Positions 50,634 to 59,512 of a DNA stretch of 64,000 nucleotides are shown in pieces (the stretch's first letter is position 1; each line of letters opens with the position of its first letter). The notes beneath the pieces are model-generated. The model ran no database searches, had not been told where the DNA came from, and saw only the letters and a list, made by a program, of their open reading frames with translations. A program made the translations under genes and the position numbers. Source of the DNA: Collinsella sp. (GTDB lineage Bacteria > Actinomycetota > Coriobacteriia > Coriobacteriales > Coriobacteriaceae); assembly GCA_018382295.1 (NCBI GenBank), contig JAGZQF010000009.1, positions 1 to 64,000 of the forward strand, in the 5' to 3' direction.

Positions 50634-51914
50634 ATGTCAGAAGAACTTCGTTCCATCCCACCCCAACACGGGTCCTTTGTTTTTACGTCGGAGTCGGTGA
50701 CCGAAGGTCATCCCGATAAGATCGCTGACCAGATCAGCGATGCCGTCCTCGACGCAATCCTCGCCAAAGAAATAGAGCTGCAGGAGCAGGGCTACATCGC
50801 CCCCAACGGCGTGCCCGCCAACGTGGAGAACGTCCGCTGCGCCTGCGAGACCCTCGTGACCACCGGCACCGTTATCGTCGCCGGCGAGATTCGCACCCAG
50901 GCCTACGTCGACGTTCAGGAAATCGCCCGCGGCGTTATCCGCCGCATTGGCTACAACCGTGCCAAATTCGGTTTTGACTGCGATACCTGTGGCGTTATGA
51001 GCCTCATCCATGAGCAGTCACCCGATATCGCTCAGGGCGTTGACGAGTCCTTCGAGACCCAGACCGGCGCTACCACCGACCCGATCGACCTGATCGGTGC
51101 CGGCGACCAGGGCATGATGTTCGGTTACGCCTCCAACGAGACCAAGACCCTCATGCCCATGCCTCACTACCTGGCAAGCCGCCTGGCCGAGCGCCTGGCT
51201 GCCGTGCGTCACGACGGTACCCTCGCCTATCTGCGTCCCGATGGCAAGACCCAGGTCACCGTGCGCTACGAGGACGGCAAGCCCGTCGAGGTCACGACCA
51301 TCGTCATCTCCACGCAGCACGCCGCCGAGATCGAGGACATGGGCAAGATCAAGGCCGACCTAATCGAGCACGTCATCACCCCGGTCATGGCCGCCGAGAA
51401 CATGCCGTGGGACAACGCCGACATCTACGTGAACCCCACCGGTCGCTTTGTCGTGGGCGGACCTATGGGTGACACGGGACTGACTGGCCGTAAGATCATC
51501 GTCGACACCTACGGCGGCTATGGCCGTCACGGCGGCGGTGCCTTTAGCGGCAAGGACTGCACCAAGGTCGACCGCTCCGCCGCGTATGCCGCGCGCTGGG
51601 TAGCCAAGAACGTGGTCGCCGCCGGTCTGGCCGACCGCTGCGAAGTCGAGCTTGCCTACGCCATCGGCGTTTCCAAGCCCCTCTCAATCATGGTCGACAC
51701 CTTCGGCACCGCACATGTTGCTGAGCATAAGATCGTTGAAGCCGTAGAGAAGACCTTCGACCTGCGCCCGGGCGCAATCATCCGCGACCTAGACCTGCGT
51801 CGCCCGATTTACGAAAAGACGGCAGCCTACGGTCACTTCGGCCGCGAAGACGCCGACTTCACCTGGGAGAAAACCGACCGAGTCGAAGAACTCAAAGCAG
51901 CCTGCGGCCTGTAA
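50634..51914 (+). CDS. metK: S-adenosylmethionine synthetase
   Basis: This 426-residue enzyme makes S-adenosylmethionine from methionine and ATP. It shows SVTEGHPDKIADQISDAVLD (in full), GAGDQGMMFGYA, and the GGGAFSGKDCTKVDRSAAYA catalytic loop. A FVVGGPMGDTGLTGRK block binds phosphate. GAAAGG precedes the ATG. I see no SAM riboswitch in the leader. Confidence 0.97.
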   Translation: MSEELRSIPPQHGSFVFTSESVTEGHPDKIADQISDAVLDAILAKEIELQEQGYIAPNGVPANVENVRCACETLVTTGTVIVAGEIRTQAYVDVQEIARGVIRRIGYNRAKFGFDCDTCGVMSLIHEQSPDIAQGVDESFETQTGATTDPIDLIGAGDQGMMFGYASNETKTLMPMPHYLASRLAERLAAVRHDGTLAYLRPDGKTQVTVRYEDGKPVEVTTIVISTQHAAEIEDMGKIKADLIEHVITPVMAAENMPWDNADIYVNPTGRFVVGGPMGDTGLTGRKIIVDTYGGYGRHGGGAFSGKDCTKVDRSAAYAARWVAKNVVAAGLADRCEVELAYAIGVSKPLSIMVDTFGTAHVAEHKIVEAVEKTFDLRPGAIIRDLDLRRPIYEKTAAYGHFGREDADFTWEKTDRVEELKAACGL

Positions 51915-51953
51915 GCTAACTCGAAAAGCTACAGCCAAATAACAACGCACCAA

Positions 51954-51990
51954 AAGAAGTACCGGCCCCAACCGGTACTTCTTTTTTATT
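51954..51990 (+). terminator. Terminator of metK
   Basis: AAGAAGTACCGG (51954-51965) pairs perfectly with CCGGTACTTCTT (51972-51983) around a 6-base loop and runs into TTTTATTT. It begins 39 bases past the stop codon. Confidence 0.9.
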
Positions 51991-52081
51991 TAAAGGTGGT
52001 GAAGATGAGCCGACCTGGGACATGGAATAGGTCATAGGCCGATAAATTTCGCAGCAGAGCGACTCCAACCATGTATCCTAA

Positions 52082-52202
52082 GTTCCGAGGGCTTTGGTAT
52101 CTGGTCGGTCGCGAGTTCCGCACGAGCCGGAGAGCACTTAATGTGCTCTCCGTGCGAGCAGGACTGCCCGAGCAGGCGACCAAATACCAAAGCCCTCGGA
52201 AC
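52082..52202. repeat. 121-bp cruciform-like palindromic element
   Basis: Outer 26-base arms (52082-52107 and 52177-52202) are inverse copies with one mismatch, starting GTTCCGAGGGCTTTGGTAT. An inner 10-bp stem, CGGAGAGCAC (52128-52137) with GTGCTCTCCG (52143-52152), caps the structure. It ends 55 bases before the serine dehydratase start. It may be a mobile palindromic repeat or a structured leader RNA. Confidence 0.7.
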
Positions 52203-52257
52203 GGCGGGACAGAGTATGCCCCGCCCCTCGGGACGACGGGATAGAACAGGAGCGCAT

Positions 52258-53865
52258 ATGGCAGGCAAGCCGCAAACACTAGCTACGACCTCTGCATTCG
52301 AGATCTTGGGCCCCGTCATGGTCGGCCCCAGCTCATCACACACCGCCGGCGCCCTGCGCTGCGCCCAAGTTGCCGCCAGCCTGTTAGAAGGCCGCATCGC
52401 CAAAGTCACCTTTGGCCTATGGAACTCCTTCGCCCACACCTACCGCGGCCACGGCACCGACCGTGCGCTCGTCGCGGGCATCCTGGGCCTCGACACCGAT
52501 GACGAGAACATCAAGCAGGCCTTCGACCTCGCTCGCGAGCAGGGCCTCGAATATCACTTTGACATCAAGGGCGACGACGCCTCCATCCACCCCAACACCG
52601 TCGACATCGATATGGTCGACGACACGGGCGCCACGGCGCAGGTCCGCGGCGAGAGCCTGGGCGGCGGCAAGATGCGCATCAGCCGCATTAACGGCGTCGG
52701 CGTCGACATCTCGGGCATGTATTCCACGCTCTTCGTGGCGCACAAGGACGTTCCCGGCGTGCTCGCCGCGCTCACGAACCTGCTCGCCTACGCCCACGTG
52801 AACATCGCCTTCTGCCGCACCTACCGAACCGAAGTGGGCGGCCAGGCCTACTCCGTCTTTGAGACCGACGGTGCGCCCGACGACACCGTCGTCCCCATGT
52901 TACGCAAGCTCGACAATGTCGATTACGCGACCTTTATCGAGCTCCCCGGTTCTGCCTCGTCGCTCTCCCCCGGCGTCTCGGCCAAGGAGATCTTCGACGA
53001 CGGCCAGCAGCTGCTCGATGCGTGCGAGGAACTGGGGCTCAGCATCGGCGCCGTCATGGCCGTGCGTGAGGCGCGCCTGACCGGCGAAGCCCACGCCGTC
53101 GACGCCATGCGTCGCGTGCTCGACGTCATGCGGGAGGAGACCACGGCCCCCATCGCCAATCCGCAGCGATCGCTCGGCGGGCTTATCGGCGGCGAGGCCA
53201 AACTCGTCGATGCCACCGGCCGCAACGATTTGAGCACGAGCCTGATGGGCGCCGTCCAGACCGACGCCGTAGCCCGCGCCATGGCCGTGCTCGAGCGCTC
53301 GGCCACGATGGGCGTAATCGTCGCAGCTCCGACGGCAGGATCCGCGGGTGTTGTGCCCGGCTGCGTGCTGGCGCTCGCCGATCGCCTGCAGCTCGACGAC
53401 GAGCAGGTCATGGACGCGCTCTACTGCGCAGCCGCCATCGGCCTCAACCTCACCACAAGCGCCTGCGTCGCCGGCGCTGAGGGCGGCTGTCAGGCCGAGG
53501 TGGGAAGCGCCGCCGCCATGGCGGCCGCCGCGCTGGTGCAGATGCTCGGCGGCACGCCCGAGCAGGCGCTCGACGCCAGTTCCATCGCGCTGAGTAACCT
53601 GCTGGGCCTCGTTTGTGACCCCGTCGGTGGCCTCGTGGAGGTGCCCTGCCAAAACCGCAACGCCATCGGCGTGGCAGCGGCCTTTAGCTCGGCACAACTC
53701 GCCCTCGCAGGCATTAAGAGCTTGGTGCCGTTTGACCAGATGGCACATGTCATGCTCTCGGTGGGCCACGCGTTGCCAGCCACGCTGCGCGAGACGGCAA
53801 AGGGCGGCATCGCGCAGGCTCCGGCCGCACTTTCGGCCTGTGCAAAATGCGGCGTGTGCGGATAG
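52258..53865 (+). CDS. sdaA: L-serine dehydratase, fused single chain, iron-sulfur type
   Basis: This 535-residue protein converts L-serine to pyruvate and ammonia. The beta part comes first (EILGPVMVGPSSSHTAGALR), with an ACT-like segment (DVPGVLAALTNLLAYAHVNI). The alpha part has VIVAAPTAGSAGVVPGCVLAL and GLNLTTSACVAGAEGGCQAEVG. The three Fe-S cysteine sites correspond to SACVAGAEGGC, VEVPCQNRNA and the terminal SACAKCGVCG. AACAGGAG precedes the ATG. In many Gram-positives the two parts are separate subunits; here they are one chain. Confidence 0.93.
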   Translation: MAGKPQTLATTSAFEILGPVMVGPSSSHTAGALRCAQVAASLLEGRIAKVTFGLWNSFAHTYRGHGTDRALVAGILGLDTDDENIKQAFDLAREQGLEYHFDIKGDDASIHPNTVDIDMVDDTGATAQVRGESLGGGKMRISRINGVGVDISGMYSTLFVAHKDVPGVLAALTNLLAYAHVNIAFCRTYRTEVGGQAYSVFETDGAPDDTVVPMLRKLDNVDYATFIELPGSASSLSPGVSAKEIFDDGQQLLDACEELGLSIGAVMAVREARLTGEAHAVDAMRRVLDVMREETTAPIANPQRSLGGLIGGEAKLVDATGRNDLSTSLMGAVQTDAVARAMAVLERSATMGVIVAAPTAGSAGVVPGCVLALADRLQLDDEQVMDALYCAAAIGLNLTTSACVAGAEGGCQAEVGSAAAMAAAALVQMLGGTPEQALDASSIALSNLLGLVCDPVGGLVEVPCQNRNAIGVAAAFSSAQLALAGIKSLVPFDQMAHVMLSVGHALPATLRETAKGGIAQAPAALSACAKCGVCG

Positions 53866-53883
53866 CGACAAAGAACGACTCAA

Positions 53884-53911
53884 AGGTGGGACAAATGTCC
53901 CACCTCTTTTG
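53884..53911 (+). terminator. Terminator of the serine dehydratase gene
   Basis: AGGTGGGAC (53884-53892) pairs perfectly with GTCCCACCT (53897-53905) around a 4-base loop and is followed by CTTTT. It begins 19 bases past the stop codon. Confidence 0.85.
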
Positions 53912-54014
53912 AATGCCACCGTTTCCGTACCACAAACAGCAGGGCAATCGCTATAATGCAAGCCCAGTAAAAACACGATGAACCGCAAGGCGAAAATCGA
54001 AGGATATGCATACG

Positions 54015-55748
54015 ATGTCGCAAAACGATCGAACTCAACTGATTCCCGATCCGCAGCAGCCGAGCAGGCACGCCGGCGGCGTTCAGTCGCCGCGTCCTAT
54101 CGCGCCGAGCCACGGTCAGCAGCGTGGTGCGGCAAACGCTTCTCAACGCCCGAACCAACAGCGACAGCAGCGTCAACAACGTCAGCAGCACCAGGCAAAC
54201 GGCAATGCGCCCAAGCAGCCCCCCACGCACGCTCGAGGCGATCGCGGCCCCGCGCGCAAGTCCGCCGGCAACAATAAGTCGGGCAAAAAGACGACGCTCT
54301 TTGTCGTCCTGGGTCTAATCGTCATTGTCTATATCGTAGGCGTCGTAGCATTTTCGCAGGTAGCCTACCCCAACACCACCATCGCCGGCGTCGACGTCTC
54401 GTTCTCCAACGCTTCGTCTGCCGCCACCAAGGTCAACTCGGCATGGAAGCACTATAAGCTCACCGTGACAGGCGATGACTTTAACTGGACCTATCAGCCC
54501 GAGTCCGATGAGCCCATCGTCGACGGTGAAGCTGCCGCAAAAGAGATTATCAGCCACAACGAAGCCTTTGTATGGCCGGTCCGCCTTGTGGAATCCTTAA
54601 GCGGCAAGACCAAAACAACCGCTACCTCCAACGAAGTCGATCTTGATCAAGACGTCGACCTGTCCATGCTCTCCGACACCTTTGACCAAAAGAAGTTTGA
54701 GAAGGATCTGGGCGCCGCCATCGACGAGTTTAACGAGGGCCGTTCGGGCACGTTCGAGGCAAATAGCTCCTATGACGAGCAGGCCGGCAAGTTTACCGTC
54801 GAGAAGGCGCGCTCCAACGAAAAACTCAACCGCGAGCATGTCATTAAATATGCCGAGCTCGAGCTTGCCTCGCTGGCCGAGACCGTAGATCTTTCCAAGC
54901 TCGGCAACGATGCCTATGAGCCGCTCAATGGAACGCTGACCGATGATCAGATTCAGGCCGCATGCGATGCCGCCAACAACTTCCTGGGCGTCAACGTGAC
55001 CCTCAAGCTCAACGGCGAGGATGCTGGCAAGGTTGATGGCAGCTCCGTATTGCAGTGGATCAGCTTTGCCGATCCGGCCAACCCAACGCTCGATACGACG
55101 CAGATCAGCAGCTGGGCAGCCGAGCTCGCTAACGGCTTTAATACCGTGGGCTCCACTCGCTGGTGGACGCGCGCCGATAGCAAGCAGTGCGCCGTCGAAG
55201 GCGGTGACTTTGGTTGGTCCATCGACAGCAGCTCGCTCGCCAAGCAGGTCGAGGACGCCATTAACAACAAGCAGACTGGCGAAATCGAGATCAAGTACTC
55301 CCAGAAGGCCGACACCTTTACCGCAAAGGGAGAGCCCGACTGGAAGGCGTATATCGACGTCGACTTGTCCGAACAGCACGCGCGCTACTATGACGAGAGC
55401 GGAAATATCGTTTGGGAGGCCAACTTTATCTCGGGCAAGCCGGGCGAGGACGCCACGCCCGAGGGCGTCTGGCAGATCAACAGCAACGACGGCGGCAGCA
55501 CCCTGATCGGAGCCAAGGACCCCGAGACCGGCAAGCCCAAATACGAGAGTCCGGTGAGCTACTGGATGCCGTTTGAGGGCAACATGATCGGCTTCCATGA
55601 TGCCACCTGGCAAAACGACAAGAGCTTCGATAACGCCGAGTCGTACAAATGGTGCGGCAGCCACGGCTGCATCAACCTGCGCCTGGCAGACGCCAAGGCA
55701 CTTCACGACTGCATCAAAGTCGGCCTGTGTGTGGTTGTCCACTCGTAG
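54015..55748 (+). CDS. L,D-transpeptidase with PG-binding domain
   Basis: This 577-residue membrane-anchored enzyme makes 3-3 cross-links in peptidoglycan. The first 90 residues are cytoplasmic and rich in Gln, Arg and Pro. A single membrane helix (TLFVVLGLIVIVYIVGVVAF) follows. The middle resembles the PG_binding_4 domain. The C-terminal YkuD domain has GFHDATWQ and the catalytic KWCGSHGCINLRLADAKAL (His and Cys). The start is probably this ATG; another lies nine bases upstream, next to AAGGA. Confidence 0.88.
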   Translation: MSQNDRTQLIPDPQQPSRHAGGVQSPRPIAPSHGQQRGAANASQRPNQQRQQRQQRQQHQANGNAPKQPPTHARGDRGPARKSAGNNKSGKKTTLFVVLGLIVIVYIVGVVAFSQVAYPNTTIAGVDVSFSNASSAATKVNSAWKHYKLTVTGDDFNWTYQPESDEPIVDGEAAAKEIISHNEAFVWPVRLVESLSGKTKTTATSNEVDLDQDVDLSMLSDTFDQKKFEKDLGAAIDEFNEGRSGTFEANSSYDEQAGKFTVEKARSNEKLNREHVIKYAELELASLAETVDLSKLGNDAYEPLNGTLTDDQIQAACDAANNFLGVNVTLKLNGEDAGKVDGSSVLQWISFADPANPTLDTTQISSWAAELANGFNTVGSTRWWTRADSKQCAVEGGDFGWSIDSSSLAKQVEDAINNKQTGEIEIKYSQKADTFTAKGEPDWKAYIDVDLSEQHARYYDESGNIVWEANFISGKPGEDATPEGVWQINSNDGGSTLIGAKDPETGKPKYESPVSYWMPFEGNMIGFHDATWQNDKSFDNAESYKWCGSHGCINLRLADAKALHDCIKVGLCVVVHS

Positions 55749-55816
55749 TGCAACGCGCACATTCATACAACGTGGAACCGCTGCGACCAATCTAACAGTT
55801 CCGAAAGAAACCGTCT

Positions 55817-55850
55817 TATGCGCCCACCCCAACCGGTGGGCGCATATACT
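55817..55850 (+). terminator. Hairpin between L,D-transpeptidase and adaptor gene
   Basis: TATGCGCCCACC (55817-55828) pairs perfectly with GGTGGGCGCATA (55835-55846) around a 6-base loop. It lies 68 bases after one gene and 30 before the next. T-run support is weak (TACTTAT), so it may be only partly terminating. Confidence 0.6.
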
Positions 55851-55880
55851 TATCGAGGTACTTTCTATAAAGGAGACGCT

Positions 55881-57317
55881 ATGCCGAATGTCCCCACGAC
55901 CACCCCGGGCCCGGATGATACCGAGCACACGCTCGAAGATGTCACCGAAACGATTCCTCTGATTACAAACGTACATGCCGATAAGCAGAGCGGACGCGCG
56001 AACGATGCGACCGAGATTTCCGATGAAGAGGCATATGCCAAGCTCAAGGCAAAACGTGCCGAACGTCGACGCAAAAAGCTCATCCGACGCGGCATTGCGG
56101 CCGGCGTCGTGGCCGCCATTGTGCTCATCGCCGTTGTCGTGACCCTGGTTATCAATGCGCAGCCACAGGGCACTAGCGGGCCTGTGACCGACATGGTGAC
56201 CGAGGGCACGTTTACCACAACGGTCGAGGCGAAAGGCCAGCTCAAACCAATTTCGTCCTCAGTGGTCTCCCCTTCTGTCGACGGCACGGTCGATTCGATC
56301 AACGTGCAGGCGGGCCAATCCGTCAACGAGGGCGACGTGCTTATGACCATTAAAAACGACGAGCTCGATCGCAACGTTGCCGAGGCACAGCGTGCAGTTG
56401 CTGCCGCTCAAGAAGACCTCGCTAATGCGAAGAAAGCCGCAGCTGCCGCTCAGGCCACCCCAACGACGGACGTCGATGGAGCTTCCGCAGCGGCTGGCGT
56501 CTCCGACGCATCAGCGGACACGAACGCCGTATCGGCCGCGCAGCGCAGCCTCGCTTCGGCCCAGGCAAACCTCGATCAGGCGAACGCCAAGGCCGCCAGC
56601 CGTACGGTCACGGCCCCGAGCTCGGGCAGCATCGTGGAGCTCAACGCCAAGGTGGGCGCCACGGTAACAGGCGGCATGATTATGGGCGAAAGTGATACGA
56701 GCGGTGGCAAGCAGTGCATGCAGATCGCCGACCTATCCAAGATGAAGGTGACCGTACAGGTGGGAGAAAAGGACATCGCCAAGATCGCCGTTGGGCAGAG
56801 CGCCAACGTCACGTATCCCGCGTTTCCCGATATCGTGAGCCAGGGCACCGTCACGGCTATCGCGTCGGTGGCAAACTCCGACGCCGCTAACGGTGGCGGC
56901 GGCAGCGTAACCTTTAACGTCGACATCCTCATCGAGGCGCCCGACGCGCGCCTGAAGCCGGGCATGACGGCCGAGGTCTCGGTGGTGACCGAGCAGCTCG
57001 ACGACGTGGTGATGGTGCCGACGATGGCGCTCATGACCGAAGACGGCGAACACTATTACGTCAACGTGGCAACCGATGACGAGGGCAAACAGACCCGCCG
57101 CGTGAAAGTGACCGTCGTGACGCAAAACGACAACGAAGCCGTAGTCGGCAAGACACAGGTCAAGCGCGACGACCAGGGCAACGAGATCAACCCTAACGTG
57201 CCGATTACCAAGCTGCGCGATGGCGACACCCTCGTCATGGACACCGGAGCGGACGCAACGGCTGACGGCGGCTACAGCACGGATTCGGGCAGCATGTCTG
57301 ACGACGAGGGCATGTAA
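55881..57317 (+). CDS. MacA-like periplasmic adaptor (HlyD/RND family)
   Basis: This 478-residue protein has a cytoplasmic basic lead, one membrane helix (GIAAGVVAAIVLIAVVVTLV), then a lipoyl/biotinyl-like region (SPSVDGTVDSINVQAGQSVN). An Ala/Gln-rich helical hairpin (about residues 170-250) and beta-barrel domains follow (VTVQVGEKDIAKIAVGQSAN, LKPGMTAEVSVVTEQLDD). It couples to the ABC transporter encoded next. GGAGACGCT precedes the ATG. Its stop overlaps the next ATG (TAATG). The C-terminus is acidic and Ser/Gly-rich. Confidence 0.88.
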   Translation: MPNVPTTTPGPDDTEHTLEDVTETIPLITNVHADKQSGRANDATEISDEEAYAKLKAKRAERRRKKLIRRGIAAGVVAAIVLIAVVVTLVINAQPQGTSGPVTDMVTEGTFTTTVEAKGQLKPISSSVVSPSVDGTVDSINVQAGQSVNEGDVLMTIKNDELDRNVAEAQRAVAAAQEDLANAKKAAAAAQATPTTDVDGASAAAGVSDASADTNAVSAAQRSLASAQANLDQANAKAASRTVTAPSSGSIVELNAKVGATVTGGMIMGESDTSGGKQCMQIADLSKMKVTVQVGEKDIAKIAVGQSANVTYPAFPDIVSQGTVTAIASVANSDAANGGGGSVTFNVDILIEAPDARLKPGMTAEVSVVTEQLDDVVMVPTMALMTEDGEHYYVNVATDDEGKQTRRVKVTVVTQNDNEAVVGKTQVKRDDQGNEINPNVPITKLRDGDTLVMDTGADATADGGYSTDSGSMSDDEGM

Positions 57318-58090
57318 TGCGTCCCGTTATCGACATCCGCAACGTGCACCGCATCTTTGAAAGCGAGGCAGGTTGCGCCCACATCCTGCATAACGTGAGA
57401 CTGGCGGTAGATCCCGGCGAGTTCGTCGCCATTACTGGCCCCTCGGGCTCGGGCAAATCAACCCTCATGAACATCCTAGGCTGCCTGGATAAGCCGACGG
57501 CGGGCGACTACTACCTGCAAGGGCTCAACGTGGCCGAGCTCGATGATGACGAGCTCACCGAAGTCCGCGCCCTGAGCATTGGCTTTGTCTTTCAGAGCTT
57601 CAACCTGCTGCCGCGCCTGTCGGTTATCGAAAACGTGATGCTGCCGCTGGCCTACACCAATGTGCCCCGTAGCCAGCGCGAGATGCGCGCCGTGCACGCG
57701 CTGCAGGCTGTCACGCTGCCCGTCGACCACTGGGACCACCGCATATCCGAGCTCTCGGGCGGCCAGATGCAGCGCGTCGCAATCGCGCGCGCCCTCGTCA
57801 ATGATCCGCCCATCATTCTGGCTGACGAGCCGACGGGAAACCTGGACTCCGCTACCGGAGCGCTTGTGATGGAGACCTTCCATAAGCTCCAGAAGCGCGG
57901 CAAAACCATCGTGCTTATCACACACGACCCCGGCATCGCCGCCGAGGCCGACCGTGCCGTGACCATCCGCGACGGTCGCATTCACGACGGCGCGTATATT
58001 CCACATGCACCGCGGACCCTGCGCAGCGCCGTAGATAGCCTGCCCATGATTTCCGCCTCCGCCAACCCGCCGAAAGGAGAGATGGCATGA
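57317..58090 (+). CDS. ABC transporter ATP-binding protein, MacB-type
   Basis: This 257-residue ATPase has Walker A GPSGSGKSTLMNILG, the Q-loop FVFQSFNLLPRLSV, the signature LSGGQMQRVAIARAL, Walker B IILADEPTGNLDS and the H-loop IVLITHDPG. It falls in the LolD/MacB/FtsE-like group. It overlaps the adaptor gene by one base and the permease gene by four, so all three are co-translated. Substrate is unknown; peptide or lipid-related export is usual for the family. Confidence 0.93.
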   Translation: MRPVIDIRNVHRIFESEAGCAHILHNVRLAVDPGEFVAITGPSGSGKSTLMNILGCLDKPTAGDYYLQGLNVAELDDDELTEVRALSIGFVFQSFNLLPRLSVIENVMLPLAYTNVPRSQREMRAVHALQAVTLPVDHWDHRISELSGGQMQRVAIARALVNDPPIILADEPTGNLDSATGALVMETFHKLQKRGKTIVLITHDPGIAAEADRAVTIRDGRIHDGAYIPHAPRTLRSAVDSLPMISASANPPKGEMA

Positions 58091-59301
58091 GCGCCCGCGA
58101 TCTCATCCAGGAAGCCCTTCACTCGCTCGAGGCCAACAAGGGGCGCAGTCTACTCACCATCCTGGGCATTGTCATCGGCATTGCCTCGGTTATCGCCATG
58201 ACTTCGCTCATCGGCGGCATCCAAAACAGCCTGGTCAACAGTCTGGGCCTCAATGCGGCACGCATGGTGCAAATCTATTCGTCGCAAGAACTCACCGATT
58301 CTGACGTTCAGAAGCTTCAAAAACTGGTGCCGCAAATAGAGCAGATCGGAATTGTCGACAGCGCGTACACCGAGTACAAGACCGGCGATAAAAGCTATAC
58401 CGTCATGGCACAGGGTGTCGATAGCAACATGCTCGACGCCGTGGGGGCCAGCAAGCTCGTTGCGGGGCGCACCTATTCCCAGGCCGAGTCCCAATCGGGC
58501 TCGCGCGTGGCGCTCATCAGCCGCGGCGGCGCCGATCAGCTTTACGGCAACGAACAGGATGCGCTGGGGAAAACCATCAAGGTGGCCAACGGCGAGGTGC
58601 AGATTATAGGCGTGATTGATGGCGGCAACGACTCCATGGGCTCGCTCACGCTGTATATGCCGCGCGAAACCATCTCAGGCCTGTTTGGCGACGAAAATCC
58701 TTCATTCCCCAGCGTGACGGCTCTTGCCGCCGAGGGCACAGACATGGACGAGCTTTGTAAGACCATCGAGTCCAAGGTGCGCGCAATGAAGGGCATCGCG
58801 GAAGATGATGAGTACGACAGTGTATCGGCGACCTCCATGAAAAGCGCCATCGATGCACTCAACTCCTTTATGGGCGCGTTCTCGCTCATCATGGGCGCTG
58901 TCGCCAGCATCTCGCTGCTTGTCGGCGGTATCGGCATTATGAATATGATGCTCACCAACGTGACTGAGCGCATCCGTGAGATCGGCATTCGCCGTGCCCT
59001 GGGCGCAAGTCGTCGCGATATCACCGCGCAGTTTTTGGCCGAGTCCTCGGCGCTGTGCGTCACCGGCGGACTGTTGGGTGTCCTGATTGGCTATCTGCTG
59101 GCATGGGGACTCACGTTCTTTGCCGCAAGCTCGGGCATCATGAGCGAGTTTGGAGCTACCGGGACGATCACGCCAAGCTTCTCCATTACAACAGTGTTGA
59201 TCGCGTTTGCCGTATCGGTCGGCATCGGCGTAATCTTTGGCTTCTACCCCGCTCGCCGTGCAGCAAAGCTCGACCCGGTGGAATGCCTACGCTACCAGTA
59301 A
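58087..59301 (+). CDS. ABC transporter permease, MacB/FtsX-type
   Basis: This 404-residue permease has an N-terminal membrane helix (RSLLTILGIVIGIASVIAM), a large extracytoplasmic MacB-PCD-like domain (about residues 45-260), then the FtsX domain with three helices (FSLIMGAVASISLLVGGIGI, SSALCVTGGLLGVLIGYLL, TVLIAFAVSVGIGVIFGFYP). It ends PARRAAKLDPVECLRYQ, a typical family ending. With the preceding two genes it forms a complete tripartite-like exporter adapted to a Gram-positive envelope. Confidence 0.92.
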   Translation: MSARDLIQEALHSLEANKGRSLLTILGIVIGIASVIAMTSLIGGIQNSLVNSLGLNAARMVQIYSSQELTDSDVQKLQKLVPQIEQIGIVDSAYTEYKTGDKSYTVMAQGVDSNMLDAVGASKLVAGRTYSQAESQSGSRVALISRGGADQLYGNEQDALGKTIKVANGEVQIIGVIDGGNDSMGSLTLYMPRETISGLFGDENPSFPSVTALAAEGTDMDELCKTIESKVRAMKGIAEDDEYDSVSATSMKSAIDALNSFMGAFSLIMGAVASISLLVGGIGIMNMMLTNVTERIREIGIRRALGASRRDITAQFLAESSALCVTGGLLGVLIGYLLAWGLTFFAASSGIMSEFGATGTITPSFSITTVLIAFAVSVGIGVIFGFYPARRAAKLDPVECLRYQ

Positions 59302-59314
59302 GCCACCACCAACA

Positions 59315-59381
59315 AGTTGCGGTGAATTAGGGACTGAATATGCTATTTAGCAGCAAAAACAGACGCTATTTCACCGCAACT
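59315..59381. repeat. 67-bp palindromic element, copy B
   Basis: Arms begin AGTTGCGGTGAATTAGGGA at the left and end in the inverse TTTCACCGCAACT at the right, as in copy A at 43074-43140. Length is again exactly 67 bp, whereas the central 25-30 bases differ. It begins 14 bases past the permease gene and directly abuts an IS21 transposase remnant, whose open frame it ends. Confidence 0.75.
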
Positions 59382-59499
59382 TATTGAAGGGCTGCTTGCG
59401 CCAGTTCCGTGCGTCGTCCTCGAGCGATTGGCGGATGACAGGCTTGTACGGGTCGAGCTTGCTCGGGGCGCTCCTCCTCGCAGGCGGGAGGGCACGCAT
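59371..59499 (-). pseudogene. IS21-family transposase (IstA) remnant
   Basis: The 42-codon minus-strand frame contains SKLDPYKPVIRQSLEDDARN followed by WRKQ, which matches the IstA block that precedes the helix-turn-helix to catalytic-core linker in IS21 transposases. The match stops at about 59386, where the 67-bp palindromic element begins and supplies the stop codon. About 32 residues remain of a protein of about 400-500. The remnant marks past transposition at the edge of the cobalamin cluster. Confidence 0.65.
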
Positions 59500-59512
59500 G
59501 CGCGGCGAGCGC

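Larger units (their letters stand above)
51915..52257. other. Gap between metK and the serine dehydratase gene
   Basis: This 343-base gap has the metK terminator at the left and a large palindromic element in its right part. No gene is seen; an open frame here that extends the serine dehydratase gene upstream only reads through the palindrome. Confidence 0.5.
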
